Shown here in pieces: positions 34,401-46,858 of a stretch of DNA of 64,000 nucleotides (its first letter is position 1; each line of letters starts with the position of its first letter). Where the stretch lies: contig JAJKFJ010020786.1 in the NCBI GenBank assembly GCA_027382625.1, positions 1 to 64,000 on the forward strand, in the 5' to 3' direction. This DNA is from Tetmemena sp. SeJ-2015. Its lineage: Eukaryota; Ciliophora; Spirotrichea; Sporadotrichida; Oxytrichidae. Both the position numbers and the translations under genes were made by a program. The notes beneath the pieces are model-generated. The model was not told the origin of the DNA. It saw only the letters and a program-made list of their open reading frames with translations, and made no database searches.

Positions 34401-37166
34401 CCCCCCAAGATAAATTATAAATAATTTCTAAATTTTATAGATAGATAATTTTATTGAAAGAGTTTTCGAATTAAAAATGGATAAATGAATTATAGTTCAT
34501 GAAAATTTAAGCTAAAACTATCATTACAGATAATTATCATGATCTCATCATTCTTGCAGATTAAATACCTCAATAATCATTAAACTAATAAATAATTTTA
34601 GCAAATTTATCTTTTTTCTACAGTCGCTATTTTAATAGCTAATTCTGCTTTACAAGAGTAATAAGTTTTGAACTCTCACTCGAACAATACCACTTCTGAA
34701 CATGAAATTGTTAAGTCTAAAGCAAGTAGAGCTACCTTCCTCAGTCCTTAAAACTCTAACTATGCACTAGATTTGACTGAGAGAAAATTCAACATTTCTA
34801 CCATCTCTATGAAGAAGAATAAATTACAACCATTTCCACTCACTACTACGCCAAGACTTAAATAGTCCATTCCACTTAGCCAAATATCCGAAAATGAGAG
34901 AATGAAGGAAGTGTCTTTAAAACTTTCTCAGTCAAAGTAAAGCATTTTCAAAATTGAAAGATGTGGGGACTAAGATTAGCAAAGAGATAATTATGATCAA
35001 TTTATTTTAAAGGAACGTAGTTTTCGAAAAGTCCTCTATTCCGATCACTTTAGAAGACAGAGAAAATATCTACAACTTGATTATTCAAAGAATGTAAGGA
35101 TATTTTATTCTATATAGATATGATCAATAATCCTTTCATGGAAATGAGAGATGTGAAATGTGAATTTTACTAGATTATGAAATCTTTGGAGCCACGCTTA
35201 CTACTTTCAGATAGCACAATAAAACCAAATAATATCAGCAATCAAATTTCTACTAATAAAGCCTAGTTGCAATCAAAATTGGAGCACTAAAAATTATAAG
35301 GACTGATCTAAGAAATTACATTACTCTAAAATGCATAACTTGACTTAAATAAAGGTAAATGGGCATCTGAATTTGATTTGCAATCTCTTACTCTCTAATC
35401 TATGCTTAGCTTTATCACTCAGCAAGAGGATTATTATTTATTTAAGGTTTATTAGGATCAAGAAGCAGCTCTGCAATAAAATTAAGGAGACTCAACCTTC
35501 AAGTCACCATTTATAGTCCACAAGCAAAGCGCTTAATGTGAGCTAAGAAGTTTTAAAATCACGGGAGTGGTTTCTTGGGGATAGAAGAAAATTAAGTATA
35601 GGAGAACTAATGAATTATATATCCCTTTTAAGTATCTTCCCTTCCTCTTCTTCATGAGTCAATCAAAAATTGAAGAAGTGCTACTTACTTGTATAGAAGT
35701 TAATCCTAAATATTTCTCTCTAGTTTTTAAATCGATATTATAAGTTGACTCAAATGATGAATATAGAATATGCTTGCATGAAGAGAGATTCTTTCGCTCT
35801 CTTTAGAGATTAGATCCAACTCATCACCGGGAAGAGATATAAAAGGTCTCGTTTTAGATATATTTTCAAAATCCTGAGGGGAATCTTTTGATAAGATTTT
35901 GAAAAGATGATTTAAATAATTTATTTAATCGCAAGAACTATATAATAAAAGTGAAGTAAGAATTTATATGGTTTCATTTCATTCAGATTTCCGCATATCA
36001 AGCTTATCCATGGAAAAAAGAAGATCACCTAATATTTGAGCATATTCCAAGTTCATAGTCTGGTTTGCATTTATCAACTAAACAACTGGAAGAGATTTGT
36101 ATGATAGATTCATTTATAACTCTGTTTTTAGGTTCTCAGAACAGTTGGAGAAATGGATTTAAGCTCTTTTTAAGAATCAAATTAAAAACTAGGACCAGAT
36201 GAAATCTATCATAAGTTAAAAAATTTTGTGAATAGCAGCACTGATGCGAAATTAGTGAAACATCAAACTCAAAATCATTAGAGATGCTATTTCCTCGAGT
36301 ATTCATGATAGCTTCTTCATTATTTTTATAGGCCAATAAATTTTGGATTGATGGAGATTAAAGATGGATAGGCTCATACTTTAGAAATCTAAAGAGTTCC
36401 CTATGACTAAACTTAGATCTTGCACAACTTCTTGAAGAAGAACGAATTTTAATCGTGCATTATAATTTAATTAGAATTTAATACCAACGCTTTGATCTCA
36501 CAGCTTTTGCAGCATGCTTTAATTATTTTTCAAATAATAAGTGTTTTTAATATATAGTGACCCTTCGAAAGATCTGGTTAAAGCCTCTTATGACTTTTCA
36601 GTGCTTGAATAATCACTTTCAAAATCCCACTTAAGCTTAAATTCTACTACTCGTAAATCTAATCAATCATCACAAACATCACAATAGAAATCAGAAAGCT
36701 AAAATCATAATTCTATCAGCTCAATCACCAAAAGATCTTAAGGTGAGCATTAACTAAATAAAAATTAAAGGAGTCAGCTATCAAAATCTAGATTTAACAA
36801 TCAGATTCATTCTTAATAAATGTCAAATCATAAATTTAATTTAAGAATTGTTAATATATAGCTATAATTTAAACGAATATAAGCCCTGATTAGGGAATAT
36901 ATTAATTCTAGCTTTAAGATTGATTCAAGAATATATTTTAAATGATATTTAAGTAGATTCCTTGCATCCTACTCGATGGAAAGAAAAAATTAAGGCTTCA
37001 TATCCGCAACCCAGTCGTTAGTATGATTTTCATAGACTCCAATGAGCCTAGCAAACAAGGAAAAGTTTATTAAAAAGAATTAAAATTATTCGAGCTAGTT
37101 CAAGCCGCGGAAAATAACTTTGAAGTTTGGGAAACAACTCTCATCAATTTAAGTCATCTAAGTTGA
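31408..37166 (+). CDS. Hypothetical protein gene split by about 1.6 kb carrying a transposon
   Basis: The probable start is MKDSKQSRNKIITFKSTEKF at 31408. Coding-quality pieces follow to about 32950 (for example VREKVTEIKFQNPRDKN and METNRPLLYPLTIFNPQ). They resume at about 34660 (SHSNNTTSEHEIVKSKAS) and continue to KLFELVQAAENNFEVWETTL and TGA 37164-37166. The central part includes ELYIPFKYLPFLFFMSQSKI and LLTCIEVNPKYFSLVFKS. Between 32950 and 34610 no coding sequence is seen, and an 804-bp inverted-repeat element sits inside. No family was recognised. The extent and unity of the gene are uncertain; it could be two genes. Confidence 0.45.
33595..33602 (+). repeat. Target-site duplication, left copy (AAGATAAA)
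   Basis: It directly abuts the left terminal G-run of the inverted-repeat element and is identical to 34407-34414. Confidence 0.85.
33603..34406. mobile_element. 804-bp terminal-inverted-repeat transposon (MITE-like)
   Basis: Long imperfect inverted repeats bound the element: left 33603-33735 and right 34264-34406, about 85-90% identical by eye over the outer 100 bp. They start with a G8/G9 run then GGCCTTTCCT. The element is flanked by a perfect 8-bp direct repeat, AAGATAAA, which reads as a target-site duplication. The 530-bp interior is AT-rich with no transposase frame, so the element is non-autonomous. An 8-bp duplication fits hAT, Merlin or P-type superfamilies, but the G-run ends are unusual and the superfamily is unresolved. 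Confidence 0.88.
34407..34414 (+). repeat. Target-site duplication, right copy (AAGATAAA)
   Basis: It directly abuts the right terminal C-run of the element and is identical to 33595-33602. Confidence 0.85.
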
Positions 37167-37330
37167 ATAAAAACTTCATTTAAAAATTAATACTTTTAAA
37201 ATTAGAAAATTGATGCTAAGTGAACATATAAATTAAGATTTAAGTGAATTATAACAAAATTTTGAATTTTTCACCAATGGAGAAGTCTACAAACTCAAAA
37301 GTAAATTTTACAAAACTTAAAAGACATTAA

Positions 37331-39020
37331 ATGACTTTCATTCTTAGGGAAAAAGCGCAACTCAAAGGACAAAGAGCTCACAAAAAGGGAAGCCTTTAGA
37401 GCTTAAGGAAGATCATAAAAGGACATGAAATAGTAAAGATGTTCTTCACGAAGAAAGGATATATTACTATTTATTTACAGTTTAAAATTTTTGAGGAAAG
37501 AGTCATCTTAGACAAGGCTAAAACATTTCAATAGCTTTGTAGAGTAAAGCTATAATAAGAGTACTGAAAAGAGAAAAGACAAAGAGAAGGAAAAACTTAT
37601 TGTGGAAAGAGCAAAGGGAAAAACTTAGATCATAGATGAAAAAATATAGGCTAAACTCAATAAACAGAAGAAAGCTCAAAGGGTAAGTTATATAATCAAT
37701 CTTTTCATTCAGCATCTGTTGATTCTGATTATAAAGGGCTTTATTTTAGGAATTCTACAAGTGCTAGAAAGTAGTTGGATAAGGGGCATTTGGAATTGTT
37801 TACAAAGCATTTTTATGCGATATCCTTTTGTTTTAGATAGCAAAATGCATGGAGACGGATGAAATAGTTGCTGTAAAGAAAGTTCTGTAAGACAAAAAAT
37901 ACAAGAATAGAGAACTTGACATATTACAAGAACTGGTGCACCCAAATATCCTAAACTTAAAGCATCACTTTTTCTCGACAGATGAGAGTAATGTAAGTTA
38001 AGATTTTTTACTGATAATGATATGGTAGGTTACAGATGAGTATCTGAACATTGTCACTGACTACTATTCTGACACCTTATCTAAAGTTTGTCAATATAAA
38101 CTTTTTTAACTATGGAAAATATTTCTCCAGGTAGAAGAAAAACCTTCCCTACTTTTTGACTAAGCTATACATGTTTCAGCTTCTCAGAGGACTCGCTTAT
38201 TTGCATGCCAAACATATCGCGCACAGAGACATCATTTCAAATTTATTTTAGAATCATTTTATGAACACAAAATTTTATCAAACCTCAAAATCTGTTGATA
38301 GATTCCGAAACTCAAAAGTTGGTCATATGTGATTTTGGAAGTGCCAAGGTCTTAGCTTCCAAGAAAACTGATGTTTCAGTAGCCTATATAAGCACAAGAT
38401 ACTATCGAGCACCTGAGCTGCTCTTGAATTACTAAAGATATGGCGTGGCGATCGATCTTTGGGCAGCAGGATGTGTTCTAGGTGAAATGCTAAGAGGAGG
38501 AAGAGTTCTTTTTGAAGGTGATAGCAATTTATAATGCCTTAAAATTGTTGAAAATAAGACATCGATATCTGAATACAGATCAGCTGGTCAAGATTATTCA
38601 GCTTTTCGGGACACCGACAGAATCCCAAGTAGCACAAATGAATCCAGAGTTTCCTTATAAGGATCTAGTGTAGATAAAGAAGTCCGACATCAAAAAGTCT
38701 TTCTCTTCAAGTGTACCTCCTGAGGGAATCTCTCTGCTCGTTTAATTGTTGCAGTATGATCTTTAAAAGCGAATATCTGCTATAGATGCACTCGCACATC
38801 CTTTCTTCGATGATCTAAAAGATAAATAGGCCTCTCTTCCAAATGGAGCCCCTCTATAAGTTTTATTCGCAATTTTATGTTTTTAAACATCATACCTGAG
38901 CTTTTTGAGTTCACTATAGAAGAGATGGAGTCGACAAATATTAGGCATTTAGAAACAGTTATTCCAGGTTGGAGGAAGGACAAAAGGTATAAGAATCGAA
39001 TTAAAAAAGTGTTTCTATGA
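37331..39020 (+). CDS. GSK3/shaggy-like protein kinase
   Basis: The kinase reads [54 protein letters not shown] then [15 protein letters not shown], the GSK3 activation loop [31 protein letters not shown] and [16 protein letters not shown]. The C-terminus is [16 protein letters not shown] and then KKVFL at TGA 39018-39020. Introns lie at 37683-37749 and 37993-38038. Five IESs (37806, 38095, 38231, 38526, 38861) must be removed. The N-terminal extension is Lys/Glu-rich ([18 protein letters not shown]) and its exact start is uncertain; 37331 is only the first plausible ATG after the upstream gene. The family phosphorylates primed substrates in developmental and ciliary pathways. Confidence 0.88.
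37806..37838 (+). other. IES, 33 bp, pointer AGCA
   Basis: AGCA lies at 37806-37809 and 37839-37842. Removal joins GIVYKA to [13 protein letters not shown]. Confidence 0.8.
38095..38131 (+). other. IES, 37 bp, pointer TA
   Basis: TA lies at 38095 and 38132. Removal restores the frame DTLSKVCQ to [16 protein letters not shown] 45-bp GT-AG reading of the same region gives the wrong downstream frame, so an IES is preferred. Confidence 0.6.
38231..38276 (+). other. IES, 46 bp, pointer ATCA, inside the HRD catalytic loop
   Basis: ATCA lies at 38231-38234 and 38277-38280. It splits the catalytic loop HRDIKPQN between I and K, and exact deletion restores it. There are no GT-AG ends. Confidence 0.92.
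38526..38571 (+). other. IES, 46 bp, pointer AAT
   Basis: AAT lies at 38526-38528 and 38572-38574. Deletion gives [20 protein letters not shown], the standard GSK3 sequence context. Confidence 0.88.
38861..38880 (+). other. IES, 20 bp, pointer TTTT
   Basis: TTTT lies at 38861-38864 and 38881-38884. Deletion shifts the frame so that [18 protein letters not shown] reads through. Confidence 0.7.
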
Positions 39021-39267
39021 TTGCATCAATGTACAACCAGTTTATATTTTAACACTTAAACTTTTTTTGCTTTAAATTGGCTTTAGAACTTTCTTAAAGG
39101 GATATGGCAGATTAATTATCTTAAATCCAGTTTACCTAGAATATAGAAAATGGATAAAAACAAAAAAATATTAAGGTTTAGTCCTTATTCTTGGCCAAGT
39201 AATAAATCTCAAATTTATCCCTTCTTTATACGACTGATCTCATAAAGTCTACTTTAGTAAAAACATA
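39021..39267. other. Short intergenic region
   Basis: AT-rich DNA between the GSK3 stop and the membrane protein start on the same strand. Nothing specific is seen. Confidence 0.5.
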
Positions 39268-42200
39268 ATGGTTAGCTTTAAATGTAGGAATAAGTTAAAG
39301 GAATAGTGGTGTTTTATTTGAGATTTCAGTGATTATAATATTGATAAACTTGATTGGCCTCATTCACTGCGATGTAAGATGGGAATTCGATACCGCAAAC
39401 AGTCTATAAACTATCTATTCGGATACTAAAGGAAGCACTGCTCTCATTAAACCAAATTCAATAATAAAATTAATCCCCTATATAACTTGATTCATTTTTT
39501 TAATATGTAATTCGATCTGTTTTAATGATCTAATAGTTTTATTATTTTTTTAAGGTTAACTATGGTAAGTATTCGTACCTTTGATAGACTCATTTTTTCT
39601 CCCTTGAAATTTCTCAGTCAAAGTCTATTATTAACTTAAGGATGCCAATCAAACTTTAGGTAATATGGCATCTGACACAAATTCCCCTATTGCTGCCCCT
39701 TAAGGAGGTCTCTACGAAAGTAACAACCAAGCTTGCTAGGATCTTCAAGAGAACTCAAATACAACTCAAGCTTAAAGTCTGTTATTATTATAAATACTTT
39801 TTTTCAAGCATCTACCTATTTCACTGATTCGATTTCTTAAATTATTAGAACTTATAATAAGAGTTGTATATCGATGCACATATACTTATTCTTCTATCTC
39901 TTTGGTAAGAACAACTTTATTGGCCAATCTAATTATAGATGTCTCTGGAATTTAAACTATAATTGCTAAGTACGGAGTAAGTAAAACTGCTCTCTTCTTA
40001 TAAATTAATTCAATCTTTAGGATTCTCCATCAAACAGACTTACCAATCACTTCAGACTCTTCACAAATGGAAACTCACTTAATATTGAAGTCACTAATTC
40101 ATTTTCTTAAATAAAAATCTACTTTATGAAATAATGCAGTAGATAATACAGACACCTCGTACACAACATCAACTGGAACTTATCCGGGAATTACTGTCAA
40201 GAGTAATAAATTATTTTAAATCTAAAAACTTACTAAATTTGTAAAATAATCTTTGCACAATATATTCTTATATTATGCTTTAGCTGGCTGGAATTTATTT
40301 ATTATTATATGAATTTCATTGCAGTTGATGTTGCATCCATGAAATAATTAAAAATATATTCTTTTTTTATCCTAAACAGGTAACTATTTTTCTTAGTTTT
40401 TAAAAGGAGGGTTCTTTGGAGGAGGATCAAGAACTGACACAAATGTGTACTATCTGAATGAAGCAGACTGCTCCTCAGGACCTACCTATGCTAGAATAAG
40501 AAATATACAAAGTGATTTAAATTTTAATTTAATGTTTTAATGATGTGTGGACGGACGACCCATCTTTTAATTTTTATAAGATTAATTGTTTTGTCATATC
40601 TTACTACTTCTGCTTTGGTAAATAAGCAAAAGTATTTCAACTCTCTTTTAGGAAATCAACTTACTTAGTTAGAAAATACTTTATTTATGAAAGCTATTTT
40701 AGCCAGGTGGAGCTGGAGCAAGTTTTTATAAAGGAACATCTGCTATGTCAATAATAGATTTACTCAAAGCTAATAGTATTAATATTTAAGTTGTCCGGCT
40801 ATATAAAGAATGCCGAAATTGGCTAATATGAAATAAATGGAACAGGGGACTTAAAAATATTTTATGATTTAAACTTTTCAGGATAGTACTAGTGTGGAGC
40901 AAGCAATTTAGCCCATATTATATTAAAGCTGCTCAGGCAATTGCACAATGTGTGATGATTCTGGAAATTGCATATTTGGAGCCACAAATCCAGAATTTCT
41001 GACATACGATTTCACACAAGGAAGTCTTACCGGAGGGAGCTCCTGGGTTGGTAAACATACAGACTTAAATGTATAAATAAATAATGTGATAATGATATAT
41101 ATTTACATAGTCTCCAGCAAGTGGAAGTGGTCCCACTTTTACAATTGCATAAGATTGGTTTGTAAATACACCATACTAGTAAGATTATTTGAAGGCTTAT
41201 GTATTAAAAGTGTTGACAACTAAGGTTTGTACTACGATTCGTCTGAAATGTGCTCTGCAGCAGGAATGACCTTTGGGTCCACTAAGAAGGAGATGTCTCT
41301 GGGAGTATGGTTTAAGTATTAGTCAGCTGGTTCCATCCTAACACTTAAGAATTTTTCATTATAGTTTTTAATGGAGGAACTGCTTACTTAGATCTTAGAG
41401 CTACAGGATCTGGATTCACAGTTATTTTGAATGGTTAGACTGCAACAATAAGTTGCGCTTTTGGTAGCAATCGTTGGATCTATTTTATTTAAATGATAAT
41501 TTTAGATATCTATGTTGTCCTTACCATTACAAATAGAGATGCAACATCTTCAAATGTCTGCATCGTTGCAGCTAATTTAATATATACATCATTGATTTTA
41601 ATTGTGCGTCATGTTCTACTGTTAATACTCTCTTCAGTAATTCTGGCTCTTTCACTATCTGCAATGGAGGAAATAGCTTCAGTCTATATATTATATATTC
41701 TTTCAAGGGCACCATTTTAAATAAAAATACTTAAACCATTAAGTCGTTCAGCTTTTACAATTATCCTCTTAGTTAAGAAGAAGCAACGTATACATATAAA
41801 TCTAGCGGCTGCACTAGCTTCAATCACTTCAGGCTTTTATATTTTATTATATTTTAATTATGATGAATCTAAATGGAGTGGGATGCACCTACTGCTCCAA
41901 AGTGACTGGAGCTTGCTATCCAAACTGCAATAACAACCAGTATGGAGCATCTTGCACTGCTTGTGACACGAACTGCAGTTCCTGTTTCAACAGTAAGAAC
42001 TATTAATGCTATTATAACCACCCTTATTTATTAATGCTACTCGTGTGTGAATGACACTACTCCAGCGGTCCCTCAATAACAGTTCACATACGCCTCTACT
42101 CTTTGCTCATATTGTGGAGACTCTTACATCAACACTGCATCTCCTTTCCTTGAGCATCTTTAACACTCTCTATATTTTAGCAATGTGATGATGGCAATGT

Positions 42201-45200
42201 AGTATCAGGCGATGGCTGCACCAAGTACTGTCAAGTTTATATATTTGATTAGAAAATGATTATTTGTGAAGTTGAAACAAATTGGGTATGTACGCCCTCA
42301 TTTACTACGGTAATGGGGCCAAGTGTTTGCGGATTTAGTTGCAGAGACGGAACTAATCCAACGGTCTTCTCAAACGCAACTGTAACGATTAAAAAGAAGG
42401 ATTGTGATGACGGAAATACGGTTGAAGATGATGGCTGCTCCTCTTAGTGCTTTACGAATACAGGTTGGATTTCCTTAATACTATATTTAATATATAACTA
42501 TTTACTAATTTGCGCTAATGGCACTTCAACTGCTCCTGATACTTGCAAAGAAATCTGTGGAGATGGTCTAGATTACCATACTTATCCTTGCGATGACGGC
42601 AAATTATAAATTCAATATCAAAGTACCAATTTTAATTAGCTGATTAAATCATTTTTAAAATGAATAAACTTAGGCAACTATGTGAGTGGTGATGGTTGCA
42701 GTGCAACGTGTTAAGTAGAGGCAGGTTACACATGCACAGGAGGAGACTTCCCCTGGCCAGACACTTGCACAATGGGTTGTGCGGTCAGAGCTTTTGACTA
42801 TGGTGAATAGGCATGCATTGATGCTAACTCTGCTAATCTAGATAATGCATTACTTATTTAAGAATAGATGGCTGTAATAGCAATTGTGAAGTAGAATAAG
42901 GCTGGGAGTGCACCAGAGGCTCTCCCACAGGAATTGATACTTGCACTGAAGTTTGCGGAGACTCCTGGGATATGGATCAGTACTAATGTGATGATGGAAA
43001 CGTCAATTATTTAAAACTACCTTACTTTCTTAAAGATTATCCTTTCTCACTTTATGTCGATGGATGCTCTTGGAATACGTGCCTAATAGATGCTGGCTAT
43101 GACTGTCGATACTCAGATTGGTTTTCGAGAGACGCTTGCAATGAGATATGTGGAGACGGTTATAATTACGGAGTTTAGGGATAATGGAACTATCTAATTA
43201 TTTTTCTTAGGTGCTATCTTAACAACAACGAATGTGACGATGGAAATTAAAGACCTGGGGATGGATGCAGTGATGATTGCAGAATTGAAGAAGGATGGGA
43301 TTGCTCGGGTGGCAACACAGGCAGAGAGGATGTATGCACTCCTACATGCGGAGACTGATATAATTTAATATATATATATATATATATATTATTAGGTTAA
43401 TCAATGTAATAGGTTTTTATAATTTAAACAACAATTAATAACTATTATTAAATTTCAGATAGAATTTTAAATTGACTGGATGCATAATTACAGAGAGCAT
43501 TGCGATGATGGAAATTTACAAAATGGAGATGGATGCACTTCTGCTTGTATCGAAGAACCGGGTTTTAGATGTACAAGAGGACAACATGAATGGAAAGATA
43601 CTTGCTACGAAATTTGTGGTGATGGAAGAAATGTAGGCTATTTCGTTTGCGATGATGGAAATACCGTGAGTGGAGATGGCTGTAGCTCAACCTGCACTCT
43701 TGAATCAGGTTTCTAGTGCACTGGAGGCTCAAAGACTACCGCTGATACTTGCAGAGAAATTTGTGGTGATGGAAAGAATCTTGGTCAAGTTGAATCAATA
43801 GATAAAATTGTTGAGTTTAAGTAGAATGTGATGACGGCAATCTACTGACATCAGATGGGTGCGATGGCACATGTGACATTGAAGCAGGTTATGCCTGTAC
43901 TCATCCAGTGAACGGAAAAGACACTTGTCTTGAAGTTTGTGGAGATGGTCTTAACCTTGGGCGATTTCAATGTGACGATGGAAACTTTATAGACAATCGT
44001 TAACTTTAGATTGAATATTAAGCATTCACACATCATCTTTATAAAATGATGGGTGCGACAAAAATTGCTAAATTGAAACTTGTTGGGTCTGTAACACTGC
44101 CTCGCCTACTTACTGTTATATTCCTTCATACAACAGCATCAGCATAGCTAATCTTAAGAAATAAATTATTCTGGTATTTAATTTTAAATAATGCGACCAT
44201 GGCTGATGATTAGTCAAATGTGACAATAAACTTTAACAACTCAATTATTCTTCTTTCAGGATACGATATATACAAGGCAATAACTGTCACTCTGGACGGC
44301 CCTCTGTCACCCTATAATTTCACATGGTATTTAAATGATGTGAATCTCATCTATGGAGGTGGAAAGACGCAGTAGTTTTCTTTATAATATTACCTATTTA
44401 AGATGAGAATAGTTTGCTATCATGCTTAATTACCTAGACACTTAGCTAATTATATTTTAAATAGATTACTGAAATTATAATTGGAAGTTACTATGAAACC
44501 CTTAAAGTGTGCTTAACGAATGTATCTCAAATAAAACATTGGTACTGCAACCAATATGTTAAAGATACTCCTTGCTGGGATTTCCCACTTTACTGATAAA
44601 TATTTATTTAACCCCATTAAATTTACTATGGAAAATCAGCTCCTTAGTCTTATTGTAAAAACATTGGTTTTGCCTCTTACGGGCTTTACGCTGTAGGGGG
44701 TCAACTTGCACTAGGACTAAATACAAATATTTATCTCTAAGTTATAATTAACTGGTGTTCTCTCTTCTTGGTTACTCTGCAGGTGGTGCGTGGGATGCTT
44801 TTTATGTACTCTAATTCACCCATTTACTGCCTACTATCTCCATGTCATCGCCATCATGCGCAACCTATTTTTACTAGACGTACAAGTGGGCTAATCTCTA
44901 AGATAGTTTCATTTCAACTTGGCTAAGAAATGCCATTCCTAATGACCAAAATTTAATGATTAGTCAAGTTTAATCGTATTTTGACCTTGGAAACATGACT
45001 TAAATGAAGCCTCCAACTTTCAATTTCTATCAAAATGGATACTACTACAATAACCTCATTTACAACATAGCTGATACTCTTACTCTAGCCATGCTCGCTC
45101 TGCTAGTGGTACCACTTGTATCAGTAATTAAACTACTCTTGCCCAACGCAGTGGTGATTGAAAATATGGACAGATTTATTAGAGGAAGGTATCTTATTGC

Positions 45201-46730
45201 AATTGCAAATGTCACATACTTGAAGGTTGCTGTGCTCACTATGCTTAATTATAACATGTTTGAGACTGACACACCCACCAAAGCCTTCAATTCTTATGCT
45301 TCGATATTCTTCTTGCTTTATGTTTCTCTCGTGCCAATTTACTAAATTTTAGGGGAGGTAAATCTTTTTAATATCTAAAAATTTATGCAGTTTACTTAGC
45401 CGAGACAATCTTTTTCCATAGGGAGCTCAAAGCATTGAAAAAAGTACTTGATTATGAAGAAGTGATTCAAGGATAAGAAGAAAATAGAAAAGTTCTAGAA
45501 GATAAGATAGCTATAATTCTTTTTTATTTGAATATAAAATGATTCGCAGTAATTTCAGAAACCAAATGCTCTTTGAAGAGTATCGTTTAGAAAGTCCTTG
45601 GCAGTACGGCTACATGATGGAGTTTTGTTTAAAGCGCATTTTAACTGCAATGGCGATCTCTCAAATGTATGATAATGTAGATTTCTAGTTCTTCTTCATT
45701 GCTGCCCTTTCGGTAGTTGTAAGTTTACTGCTTTTTATTTCACACAATTATTTAGAATATTACATATGTGGCTTCAGTGTAACCCTACAAGTACCCCTTC
45801 AGAAATAGTTTAGCCATAATGAATGAAGCAGGTCTTTTCTGTATGTATGCTGCCTCTATGGTTTGGGCCAGACCTGAAGCATTTGTCGGACAAGGCTTTA
45901 GAACTTATCTCACACCTATCATCAAATTTAATTCAACTTTTGAGCATTTATCAATGAATGAGAACAATTAAATTATTTTCATCTATGCATTTACTGGATT
46001 CTTGATTCTACAGGCAATAGTTTGGCTGATCTGTCAGATAGTATTCCTGGCGACTAAAAATGGAGGAAACGCACCTGTTTCCATAAAACCCGAGCCTGTT
46101 CCAAAGGAAGTGAGCATTAAACAGAAATATAAGGATCTTCATTCTCAAGTAGAGGAGGAGCGTAAAAAGCAAAAGCAAGAGCGAATGGATGAAGCTAAAG
46201 GCAAAACTACACCTAAACCTGATGGTGCAGCAACAAATTCAGGCTAGCCAACAGATCAAGCTCCGACCACGAATCCTGCTCCTGATGACTTAGACAAAAA
46301 ATAATAGGCTAAAGTCAACAAGGGTGATGATGATAATTTAAATTTAAGCAATGCTAATTATAAGATAATGTCGCACATGAGCCAGTTGCAGGATTACCGA
46401 ATCCGGATGAAACTCTAAATGATAGAAATGGAATAAGTCAAACCGAGGAAGAAAAAACTGAAACTTTGGTCTCAAGAACCTATAATGACACAACCAATAG
46501 AGACACAAGCGTTTTATATTTAATTCTTAATTAATTAGCAGAGATGTGACAGATGATCTCTCTGAAATTAGAGGAGAATCCCGCACAGAGAACAGTAGAT
46601 CTAGAAATGACAGATCATACGATGATGAAACTGAAAATGACAGAACTTACATAGTAAATATAATTTATTAGAAATTTAAACTGAAAGTCAATATAATAGC
46701 AGTTTCAGATAAGATAACAAGAGAAGATGA
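39268..46730 (+). CDS. Large Cys-rich repeat multi-pass membrane protein
   Basis: The gene starts MVSFKCRNKLKEQW and runs into a hydrophobic signal segment (FIIILINLIGLIHC) after removal of a 16-bp ATT-bounded insert at 39316. From about 41870 to 44090 there are many copies of the extracellular repeat CDDGN-x-GDGCSxxC-x-GxxC-x-DTCxExCGDG, for example NCEVEQGWECTRGS and DDGNTVSGDGCSSTC. These repeats occur in ciliate surface proteins. The C-terminal part (44640-46080) holds several membrane helices (TLTLAMLALLVVPLVSVI, FIYAFTGFLILQAIVWLI). A charged cytoplasmic tail (QVEEERKKQKQERMDEAKGK) follows to TGA 46728-46730. Many introns and IESs interrupt it. A surface receptor or adhesion role is plausible but unproven. 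Confidence 0.75.
42598..42672 (+). other. IES, 75 bp, pointer GGCAA
   Basis: GGCAA lies at 42598-42602 and 42673-42677. Removal gives PCDDGNYVSGDGCSATC, a complete Cys-rich repeat. Confidence 0.88.
43002..43055 (+). other. IES, 54 bp, pointer GTC
   Basis: GTC lies at 43002-43004 and 43056-43058. Removal joins CDDGNV to DGCSWNTCLIDAGYDC. Confidence 0.75.
43353..43473 (+). other. IES, 121 bp, pointer GACTG, containing a (TA)n run
   Basis: GACTG lies at 43353-43357 and 43474-43478. The insert holds an alternating TA run at about 43370-43390. Removal gives CGDWMHNYREHCDDGN. Confidence 0.85.
46644..46678 (+). other. IES, 35 bp, pointer AACT
   Basis: AACT lies at 46644-46647 and 46679-46682. Removal gives ENDRTESQYNSSFRQDNKRR followed by TGA. 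Confidence 0.75.
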
Positions 46731-46858
46731 TATAACTGAGCCTATCTTTATTAGGATTAATGGAAAATAATTTCTTTACTAGATTCTGCAAACAAAAATA
46801 TTGTGGCCATTTTAAACTATAGTGGATAAGTTAAATTGATATGATACAGCATCATTAA

